Origin: Enterococcus gilvus ATCC BAA-350 | Lineage (GTDB): Bacteria; Bacillota; Bacilli; Lactobacillales; Enterococcaceae | Reading direction: 5' to 3' | Length of the DNA stretch: 64,000 nt | Assembly (NCBI RefSeq): GCF_000407545.1 | Contig: NZ_ASWH01000001.1 | Span: 434,001-498,000, forward strand | In this document: piece by piece, positions 33,264-42,948 of the stretch | How positions within the stretch are numbered: the stretch's first letter is position 1 | How the letters are laid out: every line of letters starts with the position of its first letter | The notes under the pieces: generated by a model | What the model was told of the DNA's origin: nothing | Databases searched by the model: none | The model's input: only the letters and a program-made list of their open reading frames with translations | Position numbers and translations under genes: made by a program

Positions 33264-34322
33264 TTGAAAACAGCAGTGTTTTATGATGTGAAGAAATTGG
33301 TGGTGGAGGACACACCACTACCGGATCTTCCAAAGGATAAACTATTAATGAAGATCGATACCTGTGCTATCTGTACTTGGGAGCAGCGGGTCTATACGGG
33401 TGTCAAAAAAGTGGACTATCCTTTTATCGGCGGCCACGAAATCGCAGGCGAGATCTTTCAAGTAGGAGAAGCCGTCGAGGGGGATTGGAAGGCTGGCGAC
33501 AAAGTAGTCTTTGGCACAAATCTGGCGTGCGGTCATTGCTACTATTGCCGTGTCGGAGAAGAGCAAAATTGCCTGAATTTCGACCACAGCAAACAACAGC
33601 CGGGCTTGCCTCACAAAGGAATGGGAGGCTTGTCTGAATATTTAGTCGTTGATCCGGCGAATATTTTCAGTTACCAGCACGTCCCAGCCGAAGAGGCGTC
33701 ATTAACAGAGCCCCTGTCCTGTGTGCTCCACAGTGTCGAGACGGCAGAGGTTGATTTCGGGGACTACGTACTCGTCGTGGGTGCCGGAATCATGGGGATG
33801 CTCCATCTGCAATTGGCACAAAAAAGAGGGGCGATCGCGATCGTATCTGATCCAAATGAGGCGCGGTTGGAATTAGCGAAAACCTTGGGCGCGGCTCACG
33901 TGGTCAATCCCATCAAAGAAAACTTGACGGAGAAAGTCTTGGCTTATACGGAGAATCTGGGGGCGCAGATCATTTTTAACACCACGCCGATCTCAGGCTT
34001 GATCCCCGGGTTGTTGGAGAGTCTGTCGAACACGGGAACGATGATGCTCTATTCTTCCTATTATCCAGATGAGCCTGTGGGGATCGCCTTCGACCATATC
34101 CATAAAACCGGTCAGCAGATCAAAGGAACAGCGAATTCCAACAAGCGGGACTTTATTCGTGCCGCTCGTATGATCAGTCACGGTGTTGTGGATGTGAAGC
34201 CCTTTATTACGAAGATCTATCCGCTGAGTGAGATCGAAGCGGCTTTTGAGGAAGCGGTAAATACGGAAGCATTTCGGATCGTGATCGACTTTGAAGAAGA
34301 AAGAGAGGGCAAAGGATGTTAG
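33264..34322 (+). CDS. Zinc-dependent sorbitol/threonine dehydrogenase-like enzyme
   Basis: 352 residues starting at a TTG codon with GGAAAGG upstream. Catalytic zinc region CAICTWEQRV and GGHEIAGE; the structural zinc loop CGHCYYCRVGEEQNC has all four cysteines near residues 91-105. The NAD-binding VVGAGIMGMLHLQ lies near residue 170. Probably a second polyol or polyol-phosphate dehydrogenase of the pathway. Its stop overlaps the aldolase start by 7 bases. Confidence 0.85.
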   Translation: MKTAVFYDVKKLVVEDTPLPDLPKDKLLMKIDTCAICTWEQRVYTGVKKVDYPFIGGHEIAGEIFQVGEAVEGDWKAGDKVVFGTNLACGHCYYCRVGEEQNCLNFDHSKQQPGLPHKGMGGLSEYLVVDPANIFSYQHVPAEEASLTEPLSCVLHSVETAEVDFGDYVLVVGAGIMGMLHLQLAQKRGAIAIVSDPNEARLELAKTLGAAHVVNPIKENLTEKVLAYTENLGAQIIFNTTPISGLIPGLLESLSNTGTMMLYSSYYPDEPVGIAFDHIHKTGQQIKGTANSNKRDFIRAARMISHGVVDVKPFITKIYPLSEIEAAFEEAVNTEAFRIVIDFEEEREGKGC

Positions 34323-35188
34323 TGACAGTCAAAGAATTGTTGGCAGAAGCAGAGGAGCAGCAGCGGGCAGTCGGCGCCTTCAACGTTCCCAATCTGGAAG
34401 CGGTGCGGGGCGTGATCCAAGCCGCGGAGATGCTGAAGGTCCCGGTGATCCTTCAGCATGCAGAGGTGCATGAATCCCTCATTTCGATCGAAGAGATCGG
34501 CCCGGTGATGGTCCATTTCGCAAAAGAAGCGTCAGTTCCCGTGGCTGTGCATCTGGATCACGGATCGAGTCTTGCCGAATGCATCAAAGCGATCCGTTTG
34601 GGCTTCACCTCGATCATGTACGATGCCTCGTTGAAGGACTACGAGACAAATGTAAAGGAATCGTCTGAACTTGTCCGTATCGCCCACAGCGTCAATGTGT
34701 CTGTCGAAGCGGAGCTGGGGGAGATGACGAATTCGACCGTGGGCAGTGGAGAAGGGCGCGCGTCAGAAGAAGGCGCGATCGGCAATCAAGACCTGTTCAC
34801 CAACCCGCAGCAGGCCCAAGACTTTGTTGAAGCGACAGGCGTGGATAGCTTGGCGATCTCCTTCGGCACCGTCCACGGAAAATATTTCGCAGAGCCGAAT
34901 CTAGATTTTGACCGCATCGCGGCGATCCGTGCAACAACTGGGAATCGCCCTCTGGTCATGCATGGCGGTTCAGGTGTGTCTGAGGAAGACTACAAACAGG
35001 CGATCGCTGCCGGCATTCGCAAGATCAATTATTATACCTATATGAATCTTGCCGCTGGTCAAGCGCTGCAACGGGCGATCGAAGAGCAGCCAAAAGAAGA
35101 ACTCTTTTTTGATGAATTTTCTTTGGCTGCCACTGCCGCGATCAAAGAAAATGTAGCCAAGACCTTACGAATATTCAACCGTTTATAA
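34316..35188 (+). CDS. Class II ketose-(bis)phosphate aldolase
   Basis: 290 residues. Zinc ligands in VHLDHGSS, GTVHGKY and MHGGSGVS, with the YDASLKDYETN and EAELGEM segments of GatY/KbaY/Fba class II aldolases. The usual N-x-D-T substrate-binding segment reads KINYYTYM, so the preferred substrate may differ from fructose or tagatose 1,6-bisphosphate. No 6-phosphofructokinase-type gene is nearby, which favours a monophosphate substrate. Last gene of the operon and translationally coupled to the dehydrogenase. Confidence 0.87.
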   Translation: MLVTVKELLAEAEEQQRAVGAFNVPNLEAVRGVIQAAEMLKVPVILQHAEVHESLISIEEIGPVMVHFAKEASVPVAVHLDHGSSLAECIKAIRLGFTSIMYDASLKDYETNVKESSELVRIAHSVNVSVEAELGEMTNSTVGSGEGRASEEGAIGNQDLFTNPQQAQDFVEATGVDSLAISFGTVHGKYFAEPNLDFDRIAAIRATTGNRPLVMHGGSGVSEEDYKQAIAAGIRKINYYTYMNLAAGQALQRAIEEQPKEELFFDEFSLAATAAIKENVAKTLRIFNRL

Positions 35189-35194
35189 GCGATG

Positions 35195-35232
35195 TAACTC
35201 CGACTGTTGGAGAGGACAGTCGGAGTTTTTTT
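35195..35232 (+). terminator. Terminator of the PTS operon
   Basis: AACTCCGACTGT pairs with ACAGTCGGAGTT around TGGAGAGG, then T5. Confidence 0.92.
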
Positions 35233-35343
35233 GTTATTGCCTCATAACAGCAGTCTGGGGATTTCTTTTCTACTTTTTACTATAAAAATTGTTACTATAT
35301 ATAGAAGAAGGAAGAATGTATAGTCCATAAAGAGAGGAATAAT

Positions 35344-35985
35344 ATGATCACAAATATTGAAGAACTGTATGAAGCGTTTCGTCAAGTGATGGAAAATAAG
35401 CGTTGGTGGAATACCGACAATAAGTGGGAAATTCTATTTGGAGCGATCTTAGTCCAGAATACGAATTGGCGGAATGTGGATTACGCCTTAATCAATCTAG
35501 AGGAAGCAACACAGTTTTTACCAGAAAAAGTTTTAGCGCTGGAGCTGAATGAATTACAGGATTTGATCCGACCGAGCGGCTTCTACAAGGGTAAGTCTGC
35601 GACAATCGTGAGTGTGTTAACTTGGCTGAAGGAATATCACTTTGATTTGGAAACGGTAGCTGAAAAGGAGTTTTTGGAGCTACGCAAAGAGCTGTTGGCG
35701 ATAAAGGGGATCGGTGAAGAGACGGCAGATGCTCTACTGGTATATGTCTTCGAGCATTCGACGTTCATAGCGGACAAGTACGCGCAGCGATTATTCGAGA
35801 AGTTCGGCTTTGCTTCATCCGGCTACAAGCAATTAAAATGCGCGATCCTGTGGCCGGAGACGATGGACACACTTAAAGCACAGAACCTCCATGGCTGGAT
35901 CATCGAGTATGGGCAGGCCTATCTGAAAAATGACGAACGCTGGCAGGCCGGACCCTTGAGAACATTTAAGGTTGCTGTCAATTAA
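35344..35985 (+). CDS. HhH-GPD family DNA glycosylase, endonuclease III-like without Fe-S cluster
   Basis: 213 residues. The helix-hairpin-helix LLAIKGIGEETADALLVY (near residues 117-134) is followed by FIADKYAQRLF carrying the conserved aspartate. The position of the endonuclease III lysine is glutamate, so a monofunctional glycosylase is likely. The C-terminal four cysteines of Nth are absent. These traits recall the MagIII 3-methyladenine glycosylase group. AGAGAGG lies before the ATG. It is a single gene. Confidence 0.78.
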   Translation: MITNIEELYEAFRQVMENKRWWNTDNKWEILFGAILVQNTNWRNVDYALINLEEATQFLPEKVLALELNELQDLIRPSGFYKGKSATIVSVLTWLKEYHFDLETVAEKEFLELRKELLAIKGIGEETADALLVYVFEHSTFIADKYAQRLFEKFGFASSGYKQLKCAILWPETMDTLKAQNLHGWIIEYGQAYLKNDERWQAGPLRTFKVAVN

Positions 35986-36018
35986 AAGTAAGAAACAAGC
36001 GATTAATAGTCTTCGCTG

Positions 36019-36050
36019 AAAAACTCGAATAGTTACATTTCGAGTTTTTT
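36019..36050 (+). terminator. Terminator after the HhH-GPD gene
   Basis: AAAAACTCGAA pairs with TTCGAGTTTTT around a 9-base loop. Confidence 0.88.
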
Positions 36051-36231
36051 AATTTAATGGCAAATCAAATGAATAAATGAAGTGATTTTTAGAAGAATGG
36101 AAGCAATTGTTTGCTCCTTAAATACTATATAAAAGTAATATTGTCGTGTAATCGGACAAATATTAACATTTTTAGTGGAAAGTCTTTTGATAAACTTATT
36201 TTTCGGAAAAATAGTTATCAGGAGGCAATAA

Positions 36232-39200
36232 ATGAAAAACTCAAATTTTTTACTTAAAAAGAAAATAAGGTATACGAGCAATTTATTATTGACACTTGTA
36301 TTGCTTGGAGGGTGTTTAGTCAATCTCTTATCAGCAGTGACAGTCAAGGCAACAGGGGTATACAACGGTGATCAATATGTCACTGAAACAAAGTTAGAGA
36401 AAAAAGATGGAGAGCCGATTGTCAATGGCGGCTCTATGAGTATTGCGCAAAACTATTATTTAACGTATGAGTGGGAAGTCCCCGATAATACTTTTTATCA
36501 AGGTGACACCTTACTATTTTCTATCCCTAAAGAGTTTAAAATTATCAATCAATTTACTTTTCCTTTAGTCGATCCTGAAGGAGAAGAAGTTGCATTAGCC
36601 AAAGTGATGGGAAATGATACAGAAGGTTACCGCATTGAAATGACTTTTACGACAGACTATATAGAAACGCATTCAGACGTTTCTGGATCTTTTAGGATGG
36701 AGTACACGTTAAATCAAAAATACGTCAAAGGAGATGAAACGATAACTCTTCCTCTACCTGACGGAAACATCACTATCGATGTACCGCATTACGATGAGCC
36801 AGGAGGTGGAGGCGGTATTGGAGCAGGTGATTCTCAGAAATTAACGAAGCAAGGAACCGTTAAGAACGGCATCAAATACAATCCGGAAACGGGAAAATAC
36901 GATCTACCGCAACGTTACATCGAGTGGGAGATAAACCTCGGATTGGGAAAATTAACGGATTCGATTGGAAAAGATAATTTTGATCAGGTCGATCGGATAG
37001 TGATTGAGGATACGCCTAAAGATCAAAAAATTGTTTCCATGTCCCTGTATCAAGAATCATGGGCCGATGATGATTGGGGATGGCGAAAAGCCTTTTTTAA
37101 AGACATTCCTTTTGACTACGGAACAATCAAGGAATCAGACGTAGCCTTGAAAAAAGACCCTACAAATAGTTATGTTCAATCTTTTAGTTACAATGTTTGG
37201 CCCTATATTCAGCAACAACTTAAGGAAGCAATCAACGAAGAGACTGTACTAAACGAAGTTGCTATAGATTACTATGCAGAGCCTTTAGAATTTTTGACGG
37301 AAACAACTACATTGACAAATGATGCCACAGTGAAGATCTACTATAAGGATGGTTCTGAAGGGGAGAAATGGACATTAAGTGAAAGTGTAGAGTGGAATGT
37401 AGCCGATGGTGAGATCAACGGGAAGGTGTCCGACGTTGCGTTCAAAAAAATTGATGGTAACACACAGGCACCATTGCCGGGGGCAAAATTTGACCTCTAT
37501 AAAAAAGGAATCGATGGTAAATACGCACTAAAGAAATCGGGAATCACTTCTGATGAACAAGGGATTGTCCATGCAAACAAACTGACTACAGGAGACTATT
37601 ATTTCATAGAGACACAGAGCCCAGCAGGGTATCCAGATCCAGAAGACCCACGAGTATTGGATTTTACAGTCGAAACAAAGGATTTAGGCGGGTCACAAAA
37701 TATCAAGGATCTTGGAGAAGTGAAAAATTATCAAGAAAATACGAAAATCGATCTTTCTGTGGAAAAGAAATGGGAAGATGGGAACAATCAAGACGGGATT
37801 CGCCCTCAAAGTATTAAGGTACAGCTCTATGGGGACAATCGTCCGATTGGTGATAACGTCTCATTAGATGAGAATAATCATTGGCGCCACACATGGGAAG
37901 AATTGGAAGAAAAAGATAATGGCACCGTGATTCAATATGAAGTAAAGGAAACATCTACAGTTCCTAGATATGAAACAAGCGTGACTGGGAATGGAACAAA
38001 TACCATCACGATTACAAATAAACATACACCAGAAGTGACTGAAGTCAGAGGGGAAAAAACTTGGGTGGATGATGACAATCATCAAAATAGTCGTCCGAAT
38101 GAAGTCACTATCGAACTCTATGGAAACGGCACGTTAAGAGACACGAAAAAAACGAATAAACAAAATAACTGGCAGTATGAATTTATTAATTTACCAAAGA
38201 ATGAGAATGGGAAAACGATTGTCTATACAGTCAAAGAGCAGCCTGTAGAAAACTATCACCCTGAATATAATGGATTCGATATAGTGAATACGTACCAACC
38301 TGGTCGTACAAATATTTCCGTTAAAAAGAAATGGGAAGATAAAAACAATCAGGATGGGATTCGACCAAATGCGATCCAAGTACAATTAAAAGGTGACGGA
38401 AAAGCTATAGGTGCCCCGGTCACGTTAGACCAGCAAAATGACTGGTACCATACATGGGAAGATTTAGAAAAAGCAGAGAATGGGAAGGTTATCACCTACA
38501 CGGTTGAAGAAGTCAGTGATTCTGGCAAATATAAGGTCGAAGTGAGTGAAGAAAAGGAGTACCAGTTTACTTTGACCAATCATTACACGCCAGAAGTCAT
38601 TGATATTAAAGGCAAGAAAAACTGGCAAGACAATCAAAATGAACAGGGCAATCGACCGAAAAAAATCACTGTAGAATTGTATGGTAATGGCGAATTAATT
38701 GATACAAAAAAAACTACAGCAAAGGACGACTGGTCCTATAGCTTTATAAATTTACCTAAAAATAGTCAAGGATCACCTATCAATTATGAAGTGAAAGAAC
38801 AATCCGTTTTGGATTATGAAGCGTCTTACTCAGGCCATGACATTACGAATACTTATCGTCCAGAACTGACTAAGGTATCTGTAAAAAAAGAATGGGACGA
38901 TAAAAATGACCAAGATGGTATTCGTCCTGATACGATTCAAGTTCAACTAAAAGGAAACGGAAAACCAATCGGTGATGCTGTCCTCTTGAACGAAAAGGGG
39001 GATTGGAGTCATACATGGGAAGACTTGGAGAAGCGCAAAGATGGAGAAAACATTGACTATACCGTTGAAGAAGTCAGTGATTCTGGGAAATACAAAGTGG
39101 AAATGACAAAGGAAGGCGACTATCATCTCGTTTTGACCAATCATTACAAACCGGAAGAAGTAGATGTCAAAGGAACGAAGAAATGGGAGGACAACCAAAA

Positions 39201-41928
39201 TGAGCAGGGCAATCGACCGTCTGCAATTACTGTAGAGTTATATGGTGATGGAAAGTTGATTGATACGCAAAAAACAACTGCAGCTAATAATTGGACGTAT
39301 CATTTCACAGGTTTACCAAAAAATAATCAAGGCATTCCGATTCACTACGAAGTTAAGGAACAATATGTGGAAGATTATCAGCCTTCTTACTCTGGCTTTG
39401 ATATTACGAATACCTATCATCCAGAATTGGTTTCAGTATCTGTAAAAAAAGAATGGAATGATAAAGACGATCAAGACGGCATTCGCCCAAGCACGATCCA
39501 AGTACAGTTAAAAGGAAACGGGCAGCCAATCGGAGCACCTGTTGACTTAGATGAAAAGAGTGGGTGGAGCCATACATGGGAAGAATTGGAAAAACGTGAA
39601 AATGGGAAAAAAATCAATTATACGGTAGAGGAAGTCGGAGATCTTGGCAAATATACGGTGGATATGGTCAAAGAAAATGACTATCAGATCCTTCTAACGA
39701 ATAGCTATAGACCAGAAGAAATAGCGATTCATGGGAAGAAGATGTGGGACGATAACCAAGATGAAAAAGGAAACCGCCCAGCTAAAATTACGGTAGAATT
39801 GTATGGCAATGGGGCACTCGTTGCCACGCAAGATACGACGGCCGCGAGTAATTGGGCATATAGTTTTACGAATCTACCAAAAAACAATCAAGGAAAAGCA
39901 ATTGATTATGAAGTAAAGGAACAAGATGTTGAAGATTATGAAGCGTCTTACTCAGGTTTTGACATAACCAATACGTACCATCCAGTGTTGGCTAAGGTTA
40001 CTGTCAAGAAAGAATGGGACGATAAAGGAAATCAAGATGGCATCCAGCCCCAATCCATCAACGTTCAATTGAAAGGAAATGGAAAATCAATAGGTGACCC
40101 TGTGACCTTGGATGAAAAGGGAGATTGGAGCCATACTTGGGAGAACTTAGAAAAACGAGAAAATGGAAAAAAAATTGATTACACAGTAGAAGAAGTCAGT
40201 GATCCTGGAAAGTACACTGTGGAGACGGTCAAAGAAAATGAATATCGAATTGTCTTAACAAATCACTACACGCCTGAAGAAATCGATATTCATGGGAACA
40301 AGCGCTGGCAAGACAATGACGATCAAGATGGTATGCGGCCAAACGAAATCCAGATTCACTTAATTGCTAATAACAGACCTGATCCTGTGGATACTCAAAT
40401 AGTAAAGCCTGATGCGAATGGACACTGGTCATACACGTTTACTGGCTTACCAAAAAAAGAAAATGGAAAAGATATTGATTATTCCATCAAAGAAGAAGCA
40501 GTCTCAGAGTATGAATTTTCATCAGAAAAAACAGAAGACCCGACAGTTATCAACCTTACCAATACTCATAAAGTTCGTAAAACACAAGTAGAGGTAAAAA
40601 AATCTTGGGACGATAAAGATGATCAAGATGGCATTCGTCCTCACGCGATACAGGTTCAGTTGCTAGCAGATGGTGAGAGATGTGGAGAACCTGTGGAATT
40701 GAGTGACGCCAATCAGTGGAAGCATAGCTGGACAGATTTAGATGAACGAAAAGGTGGTAAAGTCATTGAGTATAAAGTAGAAGAAGTAACGATAGATTCT
40801 GAATATGCGTCCACGATCAATCAAATAGATAAAGAGCATATTGAGGTCGTCAACACTCACAAACCAGAAGAAACAGAGATCTACGGCACAAAATCGTGGG
40901 ATGACAGTGACGACAAAGAAGGGCAAAGACCAGAGAAGATAGTTGTTCGTCTTTTTGGAGATGGACAAGAAGTGGCTAAAAAGACTGTAACAGCAGAAGA
41001 TAATTGGAACTATCACTTTACTCATTTGCCGAAGAACAATAAAGGAAAAGAGATTGTTTATACTGTTGCAGAAGATCGAATTGTTGATTATACAGCTGAA
41101 ATCCATGGCACTGATATCATCAATAAGTACACTCCAGGAGTGACAAGTATTCAAGTGACTAAGAAATGGGAAGATGAAAATAATCAAGACGGGATTCGAC
41201 CTAATCAAGTACTTGTCCAGTTATTTGCAGATGGCCTTCCTGTGGGTGAACCTGTAGGATTAAATGAGACGAATCAGTGGACACATCAATGGGAAAATCT
41301 CGTTGCACGTGCCTACGGAAAAGAGATCAACTATTCTGTAAAAGAGATTGACGTGCCTAAAGATTACGTAGCAGAAACAAAAGAGATAGATAAAGAGCAC
41401 ATTGTTCTTACCAATCATCATGTTCCAGAAAAGGTTAAGATTACAGGAAGCAAGCACTGGGAAGATGACAACAATAAGTACAAGGAACGTCCTGACAGCA
41501 TCACGGTGAATCTTTTTGCGGATGGAAAAAAAGTAGCAACCAAAGAAGTAAAGGAATCCGATCATTGGAACTATGAATTTTCAGACTTGCCGAAGTTTGA
41601 GAAAGGCAAAGAAATTCTCTATACCGTTTCGGAAAATGAAGTAAAAAATTATACGTCTCGTATTGATGGCTTTACGATTACTAATACGTATACACCAAAA
41701 GAGCGTATTCCTTCACCGCCAAAAGAAGATACGCCAACTAAAAAGTTACCTAATACAAGCGAGAACCAACAGCCGATCCCTCACAGCAAAACAACCGCCA
41801 ATTCTGAAAGCACTAAAGGTCTTCTGCCAAAAACTGGTAGTAAGGCTTTGGGCTATCTAAGTTGGCTGGGTATCGTGCTCCTTCTTCTATTGCTTGTTTC
41901 TTATCGCTATACAAGAAGACAACGATAA
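36232..41928 (+). CDS. Giant LPXTG surface protein with 14 alternating Cna-B repeats
   Basis: 1898 residues with a GGAGG site. A signal peptide (to about residue 40) is followed by an adhesive N-terminal domain (to about 395) and one SpaA-like domain with FIETQSPAGY (about 399-495). Then come 14 Cna-B repeats of about 90 residues (504 to about 1820). They alternate between type A (K-W-D-x-N-N-Q-D-G-I-R-P, ending in a TVEEV-type segment) and type B (NRP...VELYGNG, ending in YEVKEQ). Seven A-B pairs result; the last pairs are most diverged. LPKTG at 1865 is the sorting signal, with LPNTS at 1839 as a degenerate copy. DNA is more AT-rich than neighbours, suggesting an accessory gene. Stalk-type adhesin; ligand unknown. 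Confidence 0.92.
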   Translation: MKNSNFLLKKKIRYTSNLLLTLVLLGGCLVNLLSAVTVKATGVYNGDQYVTETKLEKKDGEPIVNGGSMSIAQNYYLTYEWEVPDNTFYQGDTLLFSIPKEFKIINQFTFPLVDPEGEEVALAKVMGNDTEGYRIEMTFTTDYIETHSDVSGSFRMEYTLNQKYVKGDETITLPLPDGNITIDVPHYDEPGGGGGIGAGDSQKLTKQGTVKNGIKYNPETGKYDLPQRYIEWEINLGLGKLTDSIGKDNFDQVDRIVIEDTPKDQKIVSMSLYQESWADDDWGWRKAFFKDIPFDYGTIKESDVALKKDPTNSYVQSFSYNVWPYIQQQLKEAINEETVLNEVAIDYYAEPLEFLTETTTLTNDATVKIYYKDGSEGEKWTLSESVEWNVADGEINGKVSDVAFKKIDGNTQAPLPGAKFDLYKKGIDGKYALKKSGITSDEQGIVHANKLTTGDYYFIETQSPAGYPDPEDPRVLDFTVETKDLGGSQNIKDLGEVKNYQENTKIDLSVEKKWEDGNNQDGIRPQSIKVQLYGDNRPIGDNVSLDENNHWRHTWEELEEKDNGTVIQYEVKETSTVPRYETSVTGNGTNTITITNKHTPEVTEVRGEKTWVDDDNHQNSRPNEVTIELYGNGTLRDTKKTNKQNNWQYEFINLPKNENGKTIVYTVKEQPVENYHPEYNGFDIVNTYQPGRTNISVKKKWEDKNNQDGIRPNAIQVQLKGDGKAIGAPVTLDQQNDWYHTWEDLEKAENGKVITYTVEEVSDSGKYKVEVSEEKEYQFTLTNHYTPEVIDIKGKKNWQDNQNEQGNRPKKITVELYGNGELIDTKKTTAKDDWSYSFINLPKNSQGSPINYEVKEQSVLDYEASYSGHDITNTYRPELTKVSVKKEWDDKNDQDGIRPDTIQVQLKGNGKPIGDAVLLNEKGDWSHTWEDLEKRKDGENIDYTVEEVSDSGKYKVEMTKEGDYHLVLTNHYKPEEVDVKGTKKWEDNQNEQGNRPSAITVELYGDGKLIDTQKTTAANNWTYHFTGLPKNNQGIPIHYEVKEQYVEDYQPSYSGFDITNTYHPELVSVSVKKEWNDKDDQDGIRPSTIQVQLKGNGQPIGAPVDLDEKSGWSHTWEELEKRENGKKINYTVEEVGDLGKYTVDMVKENDYQILLTNSYRPEEIAIHGKKMWDDNQDEKGNRPAKITVELYGNGALVATQDTTAASNWAYSFTNLPKNNQGKAIDYEVKEQDVEDYEASYSGFDITNTYHPVLAKVTVKKEWDDKGNQDGIQPQSINVQLKGNGKSIGDPVTLDEKGDWSHTWENLEKRENGKKIDYTVEEVSDPGKYTVETVKENEYRIVLTNHYTPEEIDIHGNKRWQDNDDQDGMRPNEIQIHLIANNRPDPVDTQIVKPDANGHWSYTFTGLPKKENGKDIDYSIKEEAVSEYEFSSEKTEDPTVINLTNTHKVRKTQVEVKKSWDDKDDQDGIRPHAIQVQLLADGERCGEPVELSDANQWKHSWTDLDERKGGKVIEYKVEEVTIDSEYASTINQIDKEHIEVVNTHKPEETEIYGTKSWDDSDDKEGQRPEKIVVRLFGDGQEVAKKTVTAEDNWNYHFTHLPKNNKGKEIVYTVAEDRIVDYTAEIHGTDIINKYTPGVTSIQVTKKWEDENNQDGIRPNQVLVQLFADGLPVGEPVGLNETNQWTHQWENLVARAYGKEINYSVKEIDVPKDYVAETKEIDKEHIVLTNHHVPEKVKITGSKHWEDDNNKYKERPDSITVNLFADGKKVATKEVKESDHWNYEFSDLPKFEKGKEILYTVSENEVKNYTSRIDGFTITNTYTPKERIPSPPKEDTPTKKLPNTSENQQPIPHSKTTANSESTKGLLPKTGSKALGYLSWLGIVLLLLLLVSYRYTRRQR
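37741..41690 (+). repeat. Seven tandem A-B Cna-B repeat pairs
   Basis: A coding tandem array with a period of about 260-275 bases per unit and about 535 bases per A-B pair. Pairs 2-5 are the most alike (shared NNQDGIRP / NEQGNRP and LPKN blocks), which would allow copy-number change by recombination in steps of one pair. Confidence 0.85.
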
Positions 41929-41948
41929 AAATAATATCAACTAGATTT

Positions 41949-41980
41949 GGATTTCGTTCCTATGGCAAGGAATGAAATCC
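41949..41980 (+). terminator. Hairpin after giant surface protein gene
   Basis: GGATTTCGTTCCT pairs with AGGAATGAAATCC (one mismatch). The following T-run is short, so termination strength is uncertain. Confidence 0.5.
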
Positions 41981-42093
41981 ATTTCTACTATAAACGATTT
42001 ACTTGTAAAAATATGCGAGTGTGCTAAACTCATTTAGCTGATAGTCATACGAAATGTTTTCTATGTTATAAAAGCTAAGCAGGAGGAAAAGCT

Positions 42094-42849
42094 ATGGTGT
42101 CATTAAAATCCGCACGAGAAATCGAGCAAATGAAAGAATCAGGGGCTATTTTAGCCGGTATACATAAACAGCTACGGGACATGATCGTTCCAGGGATCAC
42201 AACCAAAGAGATCGATCAATTTGTTCAAGAAAAAGTCGAAGAATCAGGCGCAGTGGCGGCTCAGATCGGCTTTGAAGGCTATGAATTCGCGACATGTACA
42301 AGTGTGAATGACGAGATCTGTCACGGGTTTCCGTCAAATTATCGCTTGAAATCAGGCGATGTGCTGAAGGTCGATTTCTGTGTCGACTACCACGGTGCGA
42401 TCTCTGATAGCTGCTGGACCTATGCAGTCGGCGAGATCACGCCCGAACATCAGGCCTTGATGGATGCAACGAAAGAAGCCTTGATGCTCGGTATCGCGCA
42501 AGCACAGGTCGGCAATCGTGTAGGGGATATCGGTCATGCGATCCAAACGTATGCAGAAGGAAAAGGCTACGGCGTCGTGCAAGATTTTCTTGCCCACGGC
42601 ATTGGCCCAACGATCCACGAAGAGCCCTTCTTCCCGCATTTCGGAACAGCTGGTAAAGGTCCGCGCCTAAAAGAAGGCATGACGATCACGATCGAACCAA
42701 TGATCACGACTGGAACATGGGAGGCTGGCATTGATGGGAATGGCTGGACAGCCCGCACGCTGGACGGCAGTTTTTGTGCCCAATATGAACATTCTATTGC
42801 CATTACTAAAGAGGGACCTGTGATCATGACGAACCAAGATACTGAATAA
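42094..42849 (+). CDS. map: Type I methionine aminopeptidase
   Basis: Removes the initiator methionine from nascent proteins. All five metal ligands are visible: the aspartates in KVDFCVD and AISDSCW, the histidine in AHGIGPTIHEEP, and the glutamates in TIEPM and YEHSIAI. The length of 251 residues is normal. AGGAGG precedes the ATG. Monocistronic with its own terminator. Single conserved housekeeping-type gene between two accessory stretches. Confidence 0.95.
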   Translation: MVSLKSAREIEQMKESGAILAGIHKQLRDMIVPGITTKEIDQFVQEKVEESGAVAAQIGFEGYEFATCTSVNDEICHGFPSNYRLKSGDVLKVDFCVDYHGAISDSCWTYAVGEITPEHQALMDATKEALMLGIAQAQVGNRVGDIGHAIQTYAEGKGYGVVQDFLAHGIGPTIHEEPFFPHFGTAGKGPRLKEGMTITIEPMITTGTWEAGIDGNGWTARTLDGSFCAQYEHSIAITKEGPVIMTNQDTE

Positions 42850-42858
42850 AAGAAAAAG

Positions 42859-42891
42859 AAAGATCCGAAAAAACGTCGGGTCTTTTTTTTT
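42859..42891 (+). terminator. Terminator of map
   Basis: AAAGATCCGA pairs with TCGGGTCTTT (one wobble), then a 9-T run. Confidence 0.88.
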
Positions 42892-42920
42892 GGTTTGCTT
42901 TCTTTTTCTTCAGAATTTTT

Positions 42921-42948
42921 TTGACAAATAGATAGATTAGTCTAACTT
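42921..42948 (+). promoter_or_regulatory. Oleate hydratase promoter
   Basis: TTGACA, a 16-bp spacer and TAACTT, about 85 bases before the ohyA start. Confidence 0.6.

Noticed and set aside
40738..41208. A 156-codon open frame on the minus strand inside the giant surface protein gene, and similar antisense frames over the first adhesin.
   Set aside because: They mirror repetitive codon use of the plus-strand genes, lack ribosome binding sites and have low-complexity Phe/Ile-rich translations.
36232..41928. Tandem repeats that could be taken for a CRISPR or satellite array.
   Set aside because: The repeats are about 270 bases, in frame, and encode Cna-B domains; there are no short repeats with unique spacers.
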